Assembly: GCA_041743105.1 (NCBI GenBank)
Contig: JBGTNI010000015.1
Span: 37,154-101,153, forward strand
Source of the DNA: QHCE01 sp041743105
GTDB taxonomy: Bacteria > Actinomycetota > Actinomycetes > Mycobacteriales > QHCE01
Length of the DNA: 64,000 nucleotides
Direction: 5' to 3'
Shown: piece after piece, positions 18,367 through 27,757 of the stretch
Position numbering within the stretch: the stretch's first letter is position 1
Layout of the letters: each line of letters opens with the position of its first letter
Position numbers and translations under genes: made by a program
The notes under the pieces: generated by a model
Told to the model about the DNA's origin: nothing
The model's database searches: none
Seen by the model: only the letters and a program-made list of their open reading frames with translations

Positions 18367-19464
18367 ATGGCACGCTGTGATGTCGTCGTGATTGGTGCTG
18401 GCGCTATGGGAGCCGCCACGGCCTGGCATCTAGCTCGGCGAGGGCTTGATGTGGTCGTCTTTGAACAGTTCGAACAAGGGCACGAGCGGGGTAGCTCCCA
18501 CGGAGCATCTCGCATTTTCCGTCTTTCCCATGCGGAATCGGAATACATCGACATGGCGCGCCGGGCTCTCTCGTTGTGGCGGAAGTTGGAAGACGAGGCA
18601 AAAACTTCGCTGCTCAGCGTCGTTGGTGGCGTTCACCATGGAGCAACCAAGCCGCTGGCCGACATAACGGAAGCGCTCGCTGCGCACGGAATCCGTTCCG
18701 AGTTGCTGAGTCCCACGCAAGCATCCGAGCGATTCACCGGTATGCGCTTTGACGGACCTGTCTTGTTCCAACCCGATGAAGCCCGAATTAACGCTCAACA
18801 AACTGTCGACATATTGATCGAACGTGCCACTGCTCTTGGCGCGGAATTCAACTTCAACCAACGCGTAGAAAGGATTAATCTCAACAGCGACAGGCCCCTA
18901 GTCCACACCGGTGAGGGCTCGCGCTCAGCCAAGGTCATCGTCGCGACATGTGGTGCCTGGGTAGCTCCGCTGATCGGTGGCCTGGTGACCCTGCCCAAGA
19001 CAGAAGTCACTGAACAGCAGCCGGCGCACTTTGCTCCAATTGACCCTCGTATGACATGGCCGGTCTTCGTCCACCGCTTTTCAACCAGCGGTCTCCCCGA
19101 CGAGTTCGGCGGCTTCTATGGCATGTACACGCCCCATGAAGGCCTGAAAGTGGGAGAGCGCCGAGGCGGTCCGATTGTGGATCCAGATCTACGAGATCGA
19201 GCCGTGAATTCTGGAATGATGACAAAGCTGGCTGAATACGTCTCACAATGGTTGCCGGGGGCCGACCCAACCCCATTTGCGCCATCACCGTGTATGTACA
19301 CGACTACCAAAAATGAAGATTTCATCCTGGATCGACGAGGTCCTCTGGTGATCGGTTCCCCGTGCTCGGGTCACGGGTTCAAGTTCGTACCCGAAATCGG
19401 CCGCATCCTGGCCGACCTTGTGCAGGGTATCCCGACACCGTACCCACGATTCGCGCTTACGTAG
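18367..19464 (+). CDS. Monomeric sarcosine oxidase-like FAD amine oxidase (first of a tandem)
   Basis: 365 residues. DAO/MSOX fold: N-terminal GxGxxG dinucleotide motif (VVVIGAGAMGAATAWHLARR), GSSHGASRIFRLSH flavin segment, and C-terminal SPCSGHGFKFVPEIG, whose cysteine is the covalent FAD attachment site in monomeric sarcosine oxidase and N-methyltryptophan oxidase. The enzyme oxidatively demethylates a secondary amine with production of peroxide; the substrate is unknown. The start is ATG 18367. It is followed by a paralogue on the same strand. Confidence 0.88.
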   Translation: MARCDVVVIGAGAMGAATAWHLARRGLDVVVFEQFEQGHERGSSHGASRIFRLSHAESEYIDMARRALSLWRKLEDEAKTSLLSVVGGVHHGATKPLADITEALAAHGIRSELLSPTQASERFTGMRFDGPVLFQPDEARINAQQTVDILIERATALGAEFNFNQRVERINLNSDRPLVHTGEGSRSAKVIVATCGAWVAPLIGGLVTLPKTEVTEQQPAHFAPIDPRMTWPVFVHRFSTSGLPDEFGGFYGMYTPHEGLKVGERRGGPIVDPDLRDRAVNSGMMTKLAEYVSQWLPGADPTPFAPSPCMYTTTKNEDFILDRRGPLVIGSPCSGHGFKFVPEIGRILADLVQGIPTPYPRFALT

Positions 19465-19587
19465 CAGGGCGGATCCAAGTGACCAGTGCGGCCCTTCGCC
19501 ATAGCTGAAAATAGGACTGAAAGGCAGTGGCGTCTCGAAGGTAAAATTCTCTGTCTAACAGGGAACGTGTCGGCGTTCTTCACACCT

Positions 19588-20787
19588 ATGATCCTCCACG
19601 TGCCTAATGCGGACGTCATCGTTGTCGGGCTCGGAGCCATGGGTAGCGCGGTGAGTTACCAGCTTGCCCGAAGGGGCGCGCAGGTCATCGGCATCGATCG
19701 CTTCGCACCGCCACATGCGTTCGGCTCGACGCACGGTCAGACTCGACTCACTCGGCAGGCAACCGGCGAAGGGATTGCCTCCGCCCAACTGGTGCTGCGC
19801 TCCCACGGCCTGTGGCGCGAGATCGAGCAGGAGACGGGCAACGAGTTGTTCGTCCAGTGCGGTGGGCTGATCCTCACCGCAGCCTCCAACAACGAAGGCA
19901 CGCACGGCACGAAAAATTTTCACACGGCTACCGTCGATGTCGCCAGCGCGCTAGACATCGAGCATGAGGTGTTCGACGGGAACGAGGTTGACCACCGGTT
20001 CCCGCAGTTCCGGCTGGAAGAGGAGCATCGCTGTTACTACGAGCCCGGTGCCGGGTTCGTGTATCCCGAGGCGGCGGTTCGCAGCCAACTCGAGCTAGCA
20101 TCGCGACACGGCGCGGTGCTGCGGTACGACGAGCGAGTACTGGAGGTGACCCCCAGCGAGCACGGGGTCGTGGTGCGGACCGATCAGGGAACCTACGGCG
20201 CCGCTCAGATAGTGCTCGCCGCGGGGGCCTGGCTTCCCGGTCTGTTGCCAACGCAACCGGATCTGCGGAAACTCTTCACCATCGTTCGGCAAGTGTTGTT
20301 GTGGTTCGACGTAGCGCATGAGCGCAATCGCACCGATTTCATCCCGGGAAGGTTCCCAGTTTGCATCTGGACGCACGGAGCGGGTGCCACGGATGTGTTC
20401 TACGGCTTCCCGCTCGCCGATACCTCAGACACCGCGATAAAAGTCGCCAGCGAGCAATACGCGGAATCTACTCGTGCCGACGAACTGAACCGCGAGGTGT
20501 CAGACTCCGAAGCACAGGCCATGTTCGATACTCATGTTCGAGGCCGAATACCCGCACTCACATCCAAGGCCGGCAGACGTGCCGCGTGCATGTACACGGT
20601 CACTCCTGACTACGGTTTCGTGATCGACCGACATCCGAACCACGAGAATGTGGTGCTGCTTTCAGCCTGCTCAGGACACGGTTTCAAAGCCTCCGCGGCC
20701 ATAGGTGAAGCAGTCGCACAACTCGTGCTGGACGGCTTTAGCCGCCTGGACCTCTCGCCCTTCTCTCTGGGGCGGTTCGCAGCATAG
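19588..20787 (+). CDS. N-methyl-L-tryptophan oxidase/sarcosine oxidase family protein (second of a tandem)
   Basis: About 399 residues. DVIVVGLGAMGSAVSYQLAR is the FAD dinucleotide motif, STHGQTRLTRQA follows, and SACSGHGFKASAAIGE has the covalent-FAD cysteine. It is longer than the first paralogue in the middle region. The start is unsettled: ATG 19588 lacks a Shine-Dalgarno and GTG 19567 (after AGGGA) is possible. The tandem suggests use of two related N-methylated amines, or divergence after duplication. Confidence 0.85.
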   Translation: MILHVPNADVIVVGLGAMGSAVSYQLARRGAQVIGIDRFAPPHAFGSTHGQTRLTRQATGEGIASAQLVLRSHGLWREIEQETGNELFVQCGGLILTAASNNEGTHGTKNFHTATVDVASALDIEHEVFDGNEVDHRFPQFRLEEEHRCYYEPGAGFVYPEAAVRSQLELASRHGAVLRYDERVLEVTPSEHGVVVRTDQGTYGAAQIVLAAGAWLPGLLPTQPDLRKLFTIVRQVLLWFDVAHERNRTDFIPGRFPVCIWTHGAGATDVFYGFPLADTSDTAIKVASEQYAESTRADELNREVSDSEAQAMFDTHVRGRIPALTSKAGRRAACMYTVTPDYGFVIDRHPNHENVVLLSACSGHGFKASAAIGEAVAQLVLDGFSRLDLSPFSLGRFAA

Positions 20788-20802
20788 GCCGGGGACTTGT
20801 AC

Positions 20803-20920
20803 TTAGCGACGGTAGATGTGCGCCCAGTACCCGATCCGCACCACGGTGATACGGTCATCGTCCACCGAGAAGACGATGCGGTAAGAGCCACGACGCGCCG
20901 ACTGATAGCCGATATGTCAC
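20803..20920 (-). pseudogene. RelE-type toxin, decayed
   Basis: A GTG at 20918-20920 starts VTYRLS in one frame, while RelE's C-terminal strands (ARRGSYRIVFSVDDDRITVV, then RIGYWAHIYRR and TAA at 20803) are in another. The middle of the toxin is missing and the frame is broken, so no RelE can be made. The GTG overlaps the antitoxin stop (GTGA). Confidence 0.75.
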
Positions 20921-21075
20921 GACGATTCTTTGCGTAGGTATTTCTCCGCCAGCTGCTGCGCTGTGAAAACCCGACCGGTACGTGCGTCTTCCTTTGCCTG
21001 CTCAAGCTCGGCAAGGGATCGGCACCGCACCGAGCGTGACGGGAGGGCACTTCCCAAACGGGCCGTGTTGTCATG
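20917..21075 (-). pseudogene. RelB/Phd-type antitoxin remnant
   Basis: The frame CRSLAELEQAKEDARTGRVF TAQQLAEKYLRKESS ends at TGA 20917-20919. This is the C-terminal toxin-binding half of a RelB antitoxin. No intact N-terminal DNA-binding half in the same frame can be seen upstream. The remnant sits between the 3' ends of the amine oxidase and sirtuin genes. Confidence 0.65.
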
Positions 21076-21094
21076 CCCGTGGCAGCTACGCTAC

Positions 21095-21880
21095 TCAGCT
21101 CGCCGGCGCGGCTTTAGCGTCCGACAAGGCTTGGGCTACCACCTGCGGCAACACCGTGGCGATCGGTTCACTCAGCCGCACTGTGGCTTGGTCGTCATAC
21201 GGCGTTGCTTCGGTGTTGACGATGGCGAGCTTTGCTCCGGCCTGCACCGCCGTAGTCACCAATTCGGCCACCGGCTGCACCGTCAGCGAGGTGCCGATCG
21301 CGATAAACAGATCGCAGTCGGTGGCAGCGCGCTCGGCGGACGCCAGCACGGCTGGGTCTAGCGGCTGGCCGAACGAGATCGTTCCGGCCTTGAGGATTCC
21401 TCCGCAGCGTAGGCACGCCGGGTCTTCCTCACCCGCGGCCACTCGCTCCAACGTGTCCGACATCGCGGTGCGAGCGCCGCATGAAACGCACTCCACGTCG
21501 TACAGCGAGCCGTGCACCTCGATGACTAGTTCTTCGCTGTTGCCGGCCATCTGGTGCAGTCCGTCGATGTTCTGCGTAATGAGCGCGCGCAGCTTGCCCG
21601 CGGCTTCCAGCTCGACCAGAGCATAGTGAGCCTGGTTGGGCCGGGCACTCCACGCGGCGTGCTCCCGGCGGATACGCCACGCCGCTCGGCGCACCCATGG
21701 GTCGGTCAAGTAATCGCGCATTGTAAACAACCGCTGGGCCGCAGGATCGAGCGTCCACATCCCATTGGGCCCTCGAAAATCCGGAACGCCACTGTCCGTA
21801 CTGATGCCGGCACCGGTCAGCACAGTAACCCTTTGAGCCGCGGCGAGCAACGTCGCTAAATTCTTCACGAGGATCATCAT
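21095..21880 (-). CDS. cobB: NAD-dependent protein deacylase (sirtuin)
   Basis: 261 residues. Sirtuin motifs in order: LTGAGISTDSGVPDFRG (NAD binding), ITQNIDGLHQMAG (catalytic loop), EVHGSLY with the catalytic histidine, two CxxC zinc pairs (CVSC and CLRC), and AIGTSLTVQPVAEL. It removes acetyl or acyl groups from lysine, for example on acetyl-CoA synthetase. Start at ATG 21880 or a GTG a few codons in. It ends next to the asparagine synthetase gene's 3' region, on the same strand. Confidence 0.94.
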   Translation of the reverse strand: MMILVKNLATLLAAAQRVTVLTGAGISTDSGVPDFRGPNGMWTLDPAAQRLFTMRDYLTDPWVRRAAWRIRREHAAWSARPNQAHYALVELEAAGKLRALITQNIDGLHQMAGNSEELVIEVHGSLYDVECVSCGARTAMSDTLERVAAGEEDPACLRCGGILKAGTISFGQPLDPAVLASAERAATDCDLFIAIGTSLTVQPVAELVTTAVQAGAKLAIVNTEATPYDDQATVRLSEPIATVLPQVVAQALSDAKAAPAS

Positions 21881-21904
21881 AGGCGCCGGCTATGACGCTG
21901 GATG

Positions 21905-23833
21905 CTAGAGCCGGGATGACGCCGGTTTCGGGCGTGGATCGATGCGCTGCTCGACGAAGATGGCGTGCCAGACGCAGAACACCAGCACGGTCCAGATCTT
22001 TCGACTGTGGTCGGCTTCACCGCGGCGATGCGCCTCCAGCAGCGACAGCACGTATTGCAGATCCAGCAGCTCCCCCGCGCCGGACTCCTTCAGAATGTCA
22101 CGCGCCCACGGATACATCACGTCAACTAGCCACACCCGAGTAGGCACCGGGAAGCCCAGCTTGGGACGGTTCACGATCTGCGGCGGTACTACCTCTTCCA
22201 GCGCACGGCGAAGCGCGTACTTTGTAACGCCTTTATGCACCTTGAGCTCAGGCGGAATGATGCGCGCCACGTCGAACACGCCAGTGTCGAGGAACGGCAC
22301 CCGAAGCTCCAGCGAGTGGGCCATAGACATGCGGTCGGCCTTGACCAAAATGTCGCCGCGCAGCCACGTGAACAGGTCCACATATTGCATTTGCGTAATG
22401 GCGTCAGCCCCGGCGACCGCCGCGTAATGCGGCGCGGTGACGTCGGTGTAGCGCACCGACGCGTCGTAGTTTCGCAACAGCGCAGCCTTGTCGGCTTCGG
22501 TAAAGATACGGGCGTTACCGTAATACCGCTCCCGAAGCGGCGTGGTGCCGCGTTCGAGGAAGCTCTTGCCCCTCACCCCTTCGGGTATCACAGCCGAAAC
22601 CGCGCGCAAGCCCCGCTGTATCGGCCGAGGAAGCCCGCTCACCGCACGCAGCGCCGACGGTTCCCGATAGATGCCGTAACCGCCGAAGAACTCGTCGGCG
22701 CCCTCTCCGGAGAGCACCACGGTGACGTGCTCGGCGGCCTTCTTCGCCACGAAATACAGCGGCACCAGCGCCGGATCGGCTACTGGATCGTCAAGATGCC
22801 AGATGATGCGTGGCAGCGCGTCCATCATGTCGTTAGCGCTGATCAACGTAGGGATGGTAGTGACGTCAAGCCAGTTCGCCGAGGTCTGGGCAACGGTGAC
22901 CTCGGAGTAACCGTCCACCTCGTAGCCAACGGTGAAGGTCAAGATGTCGGGCTTACGACGCCGGGCCAGCGCGACAATGGCGGTGGAGTCGATGCCACTG
23001 GATAGGAACGCGCCCACCGGCACCTCCGCTTGCAGGTGCAGCTCGACTGACTCCTCAAGCGCCTTCCGGATGCGCCGATACAACGCCTCCGGATCGTCGG
23101 TGGTGGCAGGCGCGAAATCGGGGCGAAAATAACGCTGCCGCCGCAACGGCTCGCTAGTTGCCTGCGGCCGATAGGTGAATGATTCGCCGCATTCGATGCG
23201 GCCGATACCGGTGTGCAGCGTGCCTGGCTCTGGAACGTACTGCAGCGTGAGGTAGTGGGATAGGCTTGTCGTGTCGATCCCGGCGTCGCCAACGTTCGCC
23301 GAGGCAGCGAACGGCAGCAGTGACTTCTTCTCACTCGCCAGATACAGCCCATCGTCGGTGAGCAGGTAGTGCAGCGGCTTGATCCCGAATTGGTCCCGGG
23401 CACCGAACGCGAGGCGTTCCTGACGGTCCCACAGCACGAAAGCGAACATGCCGCGCAGCCGCCGCACGCAGTCGGCTCCCCAGTGGTGGTAGGCGGCGGC
23501 GATGACTTCGGTGTCGCCGTTGGTGTCGAAGTGTGCACCGTGGGAGGAGATGAGCTCCTGCCGCAGCTGTAGGTAGTTGTAGATCTCGCCGTTGAAGGCG
23601 ATGGTGTACCGCCCGTCGGCGTAGCTCAGCGGCTGATGAGAGTGCTCCACGTCGATGATCGACAGCCGCTTGAACCCCAACACCACGTCATCGCCGGAGA
23701 CATCGTCATGGGAAACGTAGATACCGGTCTCGTCAGGCCCACGGTGGTGAATGGATTCCAGCGCCCGCTCGATCGAGTTGGCGTGCGCCTTCGCCCGGCC
23801 GTGAGCACTGATGAAAGCGAGGAGTCCACACAT
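21905..23833 (-). CDS. asnB: Asparagine synthetase (glutamine-hydrolysing)
   Basis: 642 residues. N-terminal class II glutaminase domain: the Met before Cys at MCGLLAFIS is removed to expose nucleophilic Cys2, so ATG 23831-23833 is the start even though the frame is open farther up. HHRGPDETG and FNGEIYNY follow. The synthetase domain has the PP-loop SSGIDSTAI (about 290-298), YEVDGYSEV and GEGADEFFGGY. It makes asparagine, or in the related LtsA role amidates cell-wall diaminopimelate; actinobacterial homologues of this length may do either. Confidence 0.92.
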   Translation of the reverse strand: MCGLLAFISAHGRAKAHANSIERALESIHHRGPDETGIYVSHDDVSGDDVVLGFKRLSIIDVEHSHQPLSYADGRYTIAFNGEIYNYLQLRQELISSHGAHFDTNGDTEVIAAAYHHWGADCVRRLRGMFAFVLWDRQERLAFGARDQFGIKPLHYLLTDDGLYLASEKKSLLPFAASANVGDAGIDTTSLSHYLTLQYVPEPGTLHTGIGRIECGESFTYRPQATSEPLRRQRYFRPDFAPATTDDPEALYRRIRKALEESVELHLQAEVPVGAFLSSGIDSTAIVALARRRKPDILTFTVGYEVDGYSEVTVAQTSANWLDVTTIPTLISANDMMDALPRIIWHLDDPVADPALVPLYFVAKKAAEHVTVVLSGEGADEFFGGYGIYREPSALRAVSGLPRPIQRGLRAVSAVIPEGVRGKSFLERGTTPLRERYYGNARIFTEADKAALLRNYDASVRYTDVTAPHYAAVAGADAITQMQYVDLFTWLRGDILVKADRMSMAHSLELRVPFLDTGVFDVARIIPPELKVHKGVTKYALRRALEEVVPPQIVNRPKLGFPVPTRVWLVDVMYPWARDILKESGAGELLDLQYVLSLLEAHRRGEADHSRKIWTVLVFCVWHAIFVEQRIDPRPKPASSRL

Positions 23834-24031
23834 GGCCGCCATCTTGTCATTGCGGGGCCGGCACGCGGTAACCAGCACCGGCCGTCCCGACAATCAAGTC
23901 GGCATGCCCACCACTCCCCGAGGCGCCTCGTCCACAGCGGCCCCGCCATCCACAACGTGGCTACCACGCCATGGCACCAAGCGCATAGTCGAGAGTTGCC
24001 ATATCGGAAAGGGAGAGTTATTGTTGCCGCC

Positions 24032-24493
24032 ATGGAAACTCATAGTTGGTCCAGCCCTGATCCAGCAGCCGCCAGAGCCGCGCTCGACGATGTCGCTTCG
24101 GTCCAAGGTCGCGTGGCCGACCGGGTCGATTCGCCGTGGTGGTACCGGATGGCGCTGGGGCTCACGATGGCGTTGACGTTTGCGGCGATCGGTGTCGGCG
24201 GCAACGTCGCGATTCTCGGCGCCGTGACCGGTGGTGCCGTCGTTTCCCCCTTGCTGACCTGGGCTGTCAGCCGCTCCACGGGGGTGTCACTGGACCGCTA
24301 CCGGTGGTCGGGCCCAGTAGCGGCCTATATGGCCGGCCTGTTCGTCCTGCTGAGCGCCGGCCTATGGGTGCGCAGCGGACTCGACGTATCCTGGGCGATG
24401 GTGATCGCCGGAATCGGGGCTCTGCTGCTGATCCTTGTCATGGAGCCCCGCATCGACGCCGCCGTGCGCCGTGACCTCCGGACCACTCGATGA
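24032..24493 (+). CDS. Membrane protein paired with a winged-helix regulator
   Basis: 153 residues with about four hydrophobic segments (MALGLTMALTFAAIGVG, NVAILGAVTGGAVVSPLLTW, PVAAYMAGLFVLLSAGLWV, AMVIAGIGALLLILVM). It overlaps the next gene by ATGA. Membrane protein/winged-helix pairs of this kind are common in actinobacteria; no function is known. The start at ATG 24032 has only a distant GGGAGAG (about 14 bases). Confidence 0.75.
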   Translation: METHSWSSPDPAAARAALDDVASVQGRVADRVDSPWWYRMALGLTMALTFAAIGVGGNVAILGAVTGGAVVSPLLTWAVSRSTGVSLDRYRWSGPVAAYMAGLFVLLSAGLWVRSGLDVSWAMVIAGIGALLLILVMEPRIDAAVRRDLRTTR

Positions 24494-24804
24494 CCCGGAC
24501 GCCCACCGATCCGGTCTTCGACGAGATCATCCACGCTCCCAACCGGCTGCAGATCTGCGCCATGCTCGGCCGCGTCGAGTCGCTGGCCTTCGCCACCGTC
24601 CGTGACGCTCTCGACGTCAGCGATCCCGTCCTGAGCAAGCATGTCAAGGTCCTGCAGACCGCGGGCTACCTGTCGATGACCAAGGCCCCGTCTTACTCCC
24701 GCACCCGCACCTGGCTCTCCCTCACCCGGACGGGCCGGAAGGCCCTCGACGGGCACCTCGCCGAGCTACGGCGCATCGCCGCCCTCGCCGGCTCCAAGGT
24801 GTGA
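24490..24804 (+). CDS. Winged-helix DNA-binding protein
   Basis: 104 residues of the HTH_34/MarR-like winged-helix type: NRLQICAMLGRVESLAFATV, then recognition helix region LDVSDPVLSKHVKVLQTAGY, a wing with KAPSYSRTRTWLSLT and a C-terminal helix. It starts at the ATGA overlap with the membrane protein gene and probably regulates that operon. Confidence 0.85.
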   Translation: MTRTPTDPVFDEIIHAPNRLQICAMLGRVESLAFATVRDALDVSDPVLSKHVKVLQTAGYLSMTKAPSYSRTRTWLSLTRTGRKALDGHLAELRRIAALAGSKV

Positions 24805-25369
24805 TGGTGCGCGGTGGCCCGCACGCAGCCATCCGCTAGATCGGGTAGATCCGCGTGTGGCCTCCGCCGCAACCGGAGGGCCCCGGCGAGCTCGCTCACC
24901 AATGCGGCATCGTCCAGCCGGAGCGCGGCGGAAACGACCTGAGTGTCAGAAGCGGCGTGAGCCATTGAGCCGGCGCCTGCCCCATATCGGTACTGTGCCC
25001 TCACAGTTTCCGCTGCCATCCTTGAGCACGGCCTGACAGCCGAAGTTCTCCAGAGAGTGTTACTCAATATCGATGTTTGCAATCGGGTCGGGCTGGCGCA
25101 CTCGGCGAGGCTGGAGGCATGTTGCAGGTAGTGGCCACGGTGCTCCAAGTCGATCCTCGATGGTACTAAGCCGTTCGTTACTAAGTCAGCACGAAAGTAG
25201 CTCATTTTGCAGATCAGAGGCTGTACTTGTCTAGCAACTAACGTTGCTGATTAGTAAAGCAATGAAGGTTATTCACCTGAAATTTCTTGACAGGGAAGCT
25301 GCAGCTCAGGAAGGCAGCCGAACCCAACTGAATAACCTTCAATAACTAGTTCGCTGCAGATTCACCGCG
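24805..25369. other. Intergenic region with decayed coding traces and a family A repeat
   Basis: Between convergent genes. A plus-strand frame near 24995-25130 (with AAILEHGLTAEVLQRVLL then NIDVCNRVG) and a minus-strand frame ending near 24830 look like worn coding DNA, but neither has a credible start or a recognised family. The repeat copy at 25172-25257 is listed separately. The rest (25258-25369) shows nothing. Confidence 0.4.
25172..25257 (+). repeat. Palindromic repeat family A, full copy
   Basis: The best-preserved terminal inverted repeats of the family: TTACTAAGTCAG at the left and CTGATTAGTAA at the right, with AAAGTAGCT and TTTTGCAG before the tip. Intergenic, between convergent genes. 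Confidence 0.8.
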
Positions 25370-27517
25370 CTAATCGAACAACGGCGTAATGCGCTTATAG
25401 CGGCCCGCGCGCCAATTCTTCATCTCGGAGTAGTACCAGCGCGAAAAACGCCGATCTGAAACTCCGCCGGCCAGACAGCTCTCCCATCCGCTCTCGGAGA
25501 AGTCAACTACCATGCGATACGACGGCGCAAACGTGGTGAGTCGCCCGGCGGATCGGTAGATCTGTCCCTGGTGCGGCGTGGCGCGGCCACCGACCAGTGT
25601 CAGCGGCCCGCGATCGAAGCCGAACACGCGCGGCAGTTTCCCGCCCAGGATCAGATGCTCCAACACGACCTTGCGTTTCTCGCCCCAGGGACGCGGTGTT
25701 CCGGTTAACGCTCGCGTAGCCGCTTGTTCGAAGAGCTGCTCCCGTGTCTTGGTACCAAACCAGGGCGAGCGATCCGAGAGCAGAACCCGATCGAAGCTGG
25801 CGTAGAAGTCCGTGAATAGGCCGGTCTCATCGAAGAGGAACCCGACCGTTTGCGCACCGAGCACGGGACCGAACACCGTGTGGAACAGCTCGGCGTAGAA
25901 GCGCTCGAACGCCTCCGCTCCCAACGAATCGGCGTCGTACTCGAGATTCCACTGCCCTATAGCGCGACCATCGGGTGTGTCGGGAAGCAGCGGCCGCAGC
26001 ACATCGAGGAAGAGCTCGGCTTGTATCGAGCGGAGGTCCAGCTGGATTCGCTTCATATAGGCGGCATCAACTTCCTCCTTAGAGGCGAGAAGCTCGGTGA
26101 TCCGCTGCGCCCGGTAAGACCCCATGGGGGCGTTGATGGGGGCGATCTTTCCCAGATGGTTGAGGTCCTGATTGGCGGTGACGATGAAACCGTCAGCCGG
26201 ATCCAACGAGCGGGGCAGATCTGCTGCCGAATGGAATCCCTGCCAATCGTTGTGGGGGTCCCATCCCGGAACGGGGACCAGTCCACTCCAGCCGGGGCGC
26301 CGCACCGGTACCAGGCCGGACATTTGGTAGCCGATATGTCCGGCGGCGTCGGCGAGCACGAAGTTGAACGAGGTTTCGAGGGCACCAAGGTGACGCATTC
26401 CCTCCTCGACCGTATGCGCGTTCCACAGCTCGAATATCGCTTCGATCGATCGGGCTCCGCCGCGCGAGCCGGACCACCGTGTGGATAGCTGGAACCCTTC
26501 GCGGACTGGGTCGCCGTCGAGAACTCCGTGTTCCTCGGTTTCCCAGAACACGACCTCCTCGGAGGCGCCGCCCTTCTTCGCGATGACCTCGGTGCGCTTG
26601 CGCAGTGGTACCCAGCCGTCCTGCCGGCGCACCTGGTCGCCCTTGACTTCTTCGATCCACGAGTCGGTGGCGTCGGCAAAGCTGTAGGTCGCGCCCCACG
26701 CCAGGTCGTTCGTGCGCGTAAGCAGCAACCCGCAGAGGCCGGGAACGGTCGCGCTGACCGCGTACCGGCCCGGCGTCTCCACAACGATCTCGTACCAAAG
26801 CGCGGGAAGGCGATTGATCTCCAGATGCGGATCGTTGGCGAGGATCGCGCGTCCGGAGGATGTCCGCGATCCCGAGACGACCCAGTTGTTCGACGCCATC
26901 ATCCGGGCGGCACCCGCCAGCGAGCGAACCGACTCCGGCACGATGCGCTCGCCCAGTTGTACTTTTTTCAGCAACGCACGATCGAGCCCGCCCAGCTGAC
27001 CGGGGAAGAGGGCTTCGAGGTGAGCATCGCCGACGCCGGCCTGGATCGACTCCACGATCCATCGTTCGAGCTCCCCCTGGGACTGGGCAAGTGTGAGATA
27101 CCCGTTCATCCGCGAGATGAGAATCGTGTCCTCGATGCGCCACGGTTCCGGGCGGTAGCGAAGCAGGCGCATCTCCCACGGAGTCGAGCGTGCCAAAGCG
27201 AGGTTCACCCCTTCGACGTACGCCGCCGCAAGCAGCCGCGCGCGCTCTCCCAACTTCGCGCTCTCCTGCTCCAACCCACCACGCCAGTTCATTTTGCGGA
27301 AGAAGCGATCCACCTCCACCAGCGAGGCGTCGAGGAGTTCAGCGGCGCGACCCTGACCAAGAATCCGCATGAAAAGCATCTGCATCGCGCGGTCGCGTCC
27401 GTGCGCATATCCCTGGCCGCGGTACAGACCCGTCTCGTCCTCCGAACGGACGTGGATCACCCCGTGCTCGTCTCTATCGAGGGAGATCTGGTCGTCGGCG
27501 TATACCCGTGCAGACAT
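25370..27517 (-). CDS. Penicillin acylase family N-terminal-nucleophile hydrolase
   Basis: 715 residues. Beta-lactam/acyl-homoserine-lactone acylase superfamily: N-terminal DEHGVIHVRSEDETGLYRGQ and GYAHGRDRAMQM (alpha chain), then the processing site and nucleophile in MASNNWVVSGSRTSSGRAIL near residue 210, where the serine after the autocatalytic cut would become the chain's N-terminus, and NDPHLEI. No signal peptide is visible. The substrate is unknown (penicillin, AHL or peptide amide). ATG 27515-27517 follows TAGCTT by six bases, suggesting a leaderless mRNA divergent from the pepP promoter. Confidence 0.88.
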   Translation of the reverse strand: MSARVYADDQISLDRDEHGVIHVRSEDETGLYRGQGYAHGRDRAMQMLFMRILGQGRAAELLDASLVEVDRFFRKMNWRGGLEQESAKLGERARLLAAAYVEGVNLALARSTPWEMRLLRYRPEPWRIEDTILISRMNGYLTLAQSQGELERWIVESIQAGVGDAHLEALFPGQLGGLDRALLKKVQLGERIVPESVRSLAGAARMMASNNWVVSGSRTSSGRAILANDPHLEINRLPALWYEIVVETPGRYAVSATVPGLCGLLLTRTNDLAWGATYSFADATDSWIEEVKGDQVRRQDGWVPLRKRTEVIAKKGGASEEVVFWETEEHGVLDGDPVREGFQLSTRWSGSRGGARSIEAIFELWNAHTVEEGMRHLGALETSFNFVLADAAGHIGYQMSGLVPVRRPGWSGLVPVPGWDPHNDWQGFHSAADLPRSLDPADGFIVTANQDLNHLGKIAPINAPMGSYRAQRITELLASKEEVDAAYMKRIQLDLRSIQAELFLDVLRPLLPDTPDGRAIGQWNLEYDADSLGAEAFERFYAELFHTVFGPVLGAQTVGFLFDETGLFTDFYASFDRVLLSDRSPWFGTKTREQLFEQAATRALTGTPRPWGEKRKVVLEHLILGGKLPRVFGFDRGPLTLVGGRATPHQGQIYRSAGRLTTFAPSYRMVVDFSESGWESCLAGGVSDRRFSRWYYSEMKNWRAGRYKRITPLFD

Positions 27518-27523
27518 CTGCCG

Positions 27524-27542
27524 AAGCTATCATCGATACGGT
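27524..27542. promoter_or_regulatory. Back-to-back leaderless promoters (acylase and pepP fragment)
   Basis: TAGCTT on the minus strand (27529-27524) is six bases from the acylase ATG. TACGGT on the plus strand (27537-27542) is six bases from the pepP-copy GTG. The two -10 boxes lie only seven bases apart, so each -35 region must overlap the other gene's start. Confidence 0.5.
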
Positions 27543-27757
27543 AGAACGGTGACGAAACGTAAACTTCCCGCGCCCCTCGTCGAGCTCATGGCCCGCGGAT
27601 GGGTGCCGCCGAACGAACTCGACGCCGCGGCAGTGTCTGGGGCGGCACATCACCGCAGCTCGCGCGACGCCGTATCGCGGGCAGCATCGCAAACACTGGC
27701 TGGACAAACCCTGATCATTCCCGCGGGGCTGGAAAAGAGTCGTAACAACGACGTCGA
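27529..27757 (+). repeat. 229-base imperfect direct repeat, left copy (pepP 5' end)
   Basis: Matches 30136-30364 without gaps. Long identical stretches (43, 35 and 45 bases) are broken by clusters of substitutions, most of them synonymous. It carries the TACGGT -10 box, the GTG start and the first 69 codons of pepP. Identity ends at GACGTCGA. Confidence 0.9.

Noticed and set aside
26528..27544. 338-codon plus-strand frame opposite the acylase gene
   Set aside because: It is fully antisense to the acylase, which has clear family motifs, and its own translation has none.
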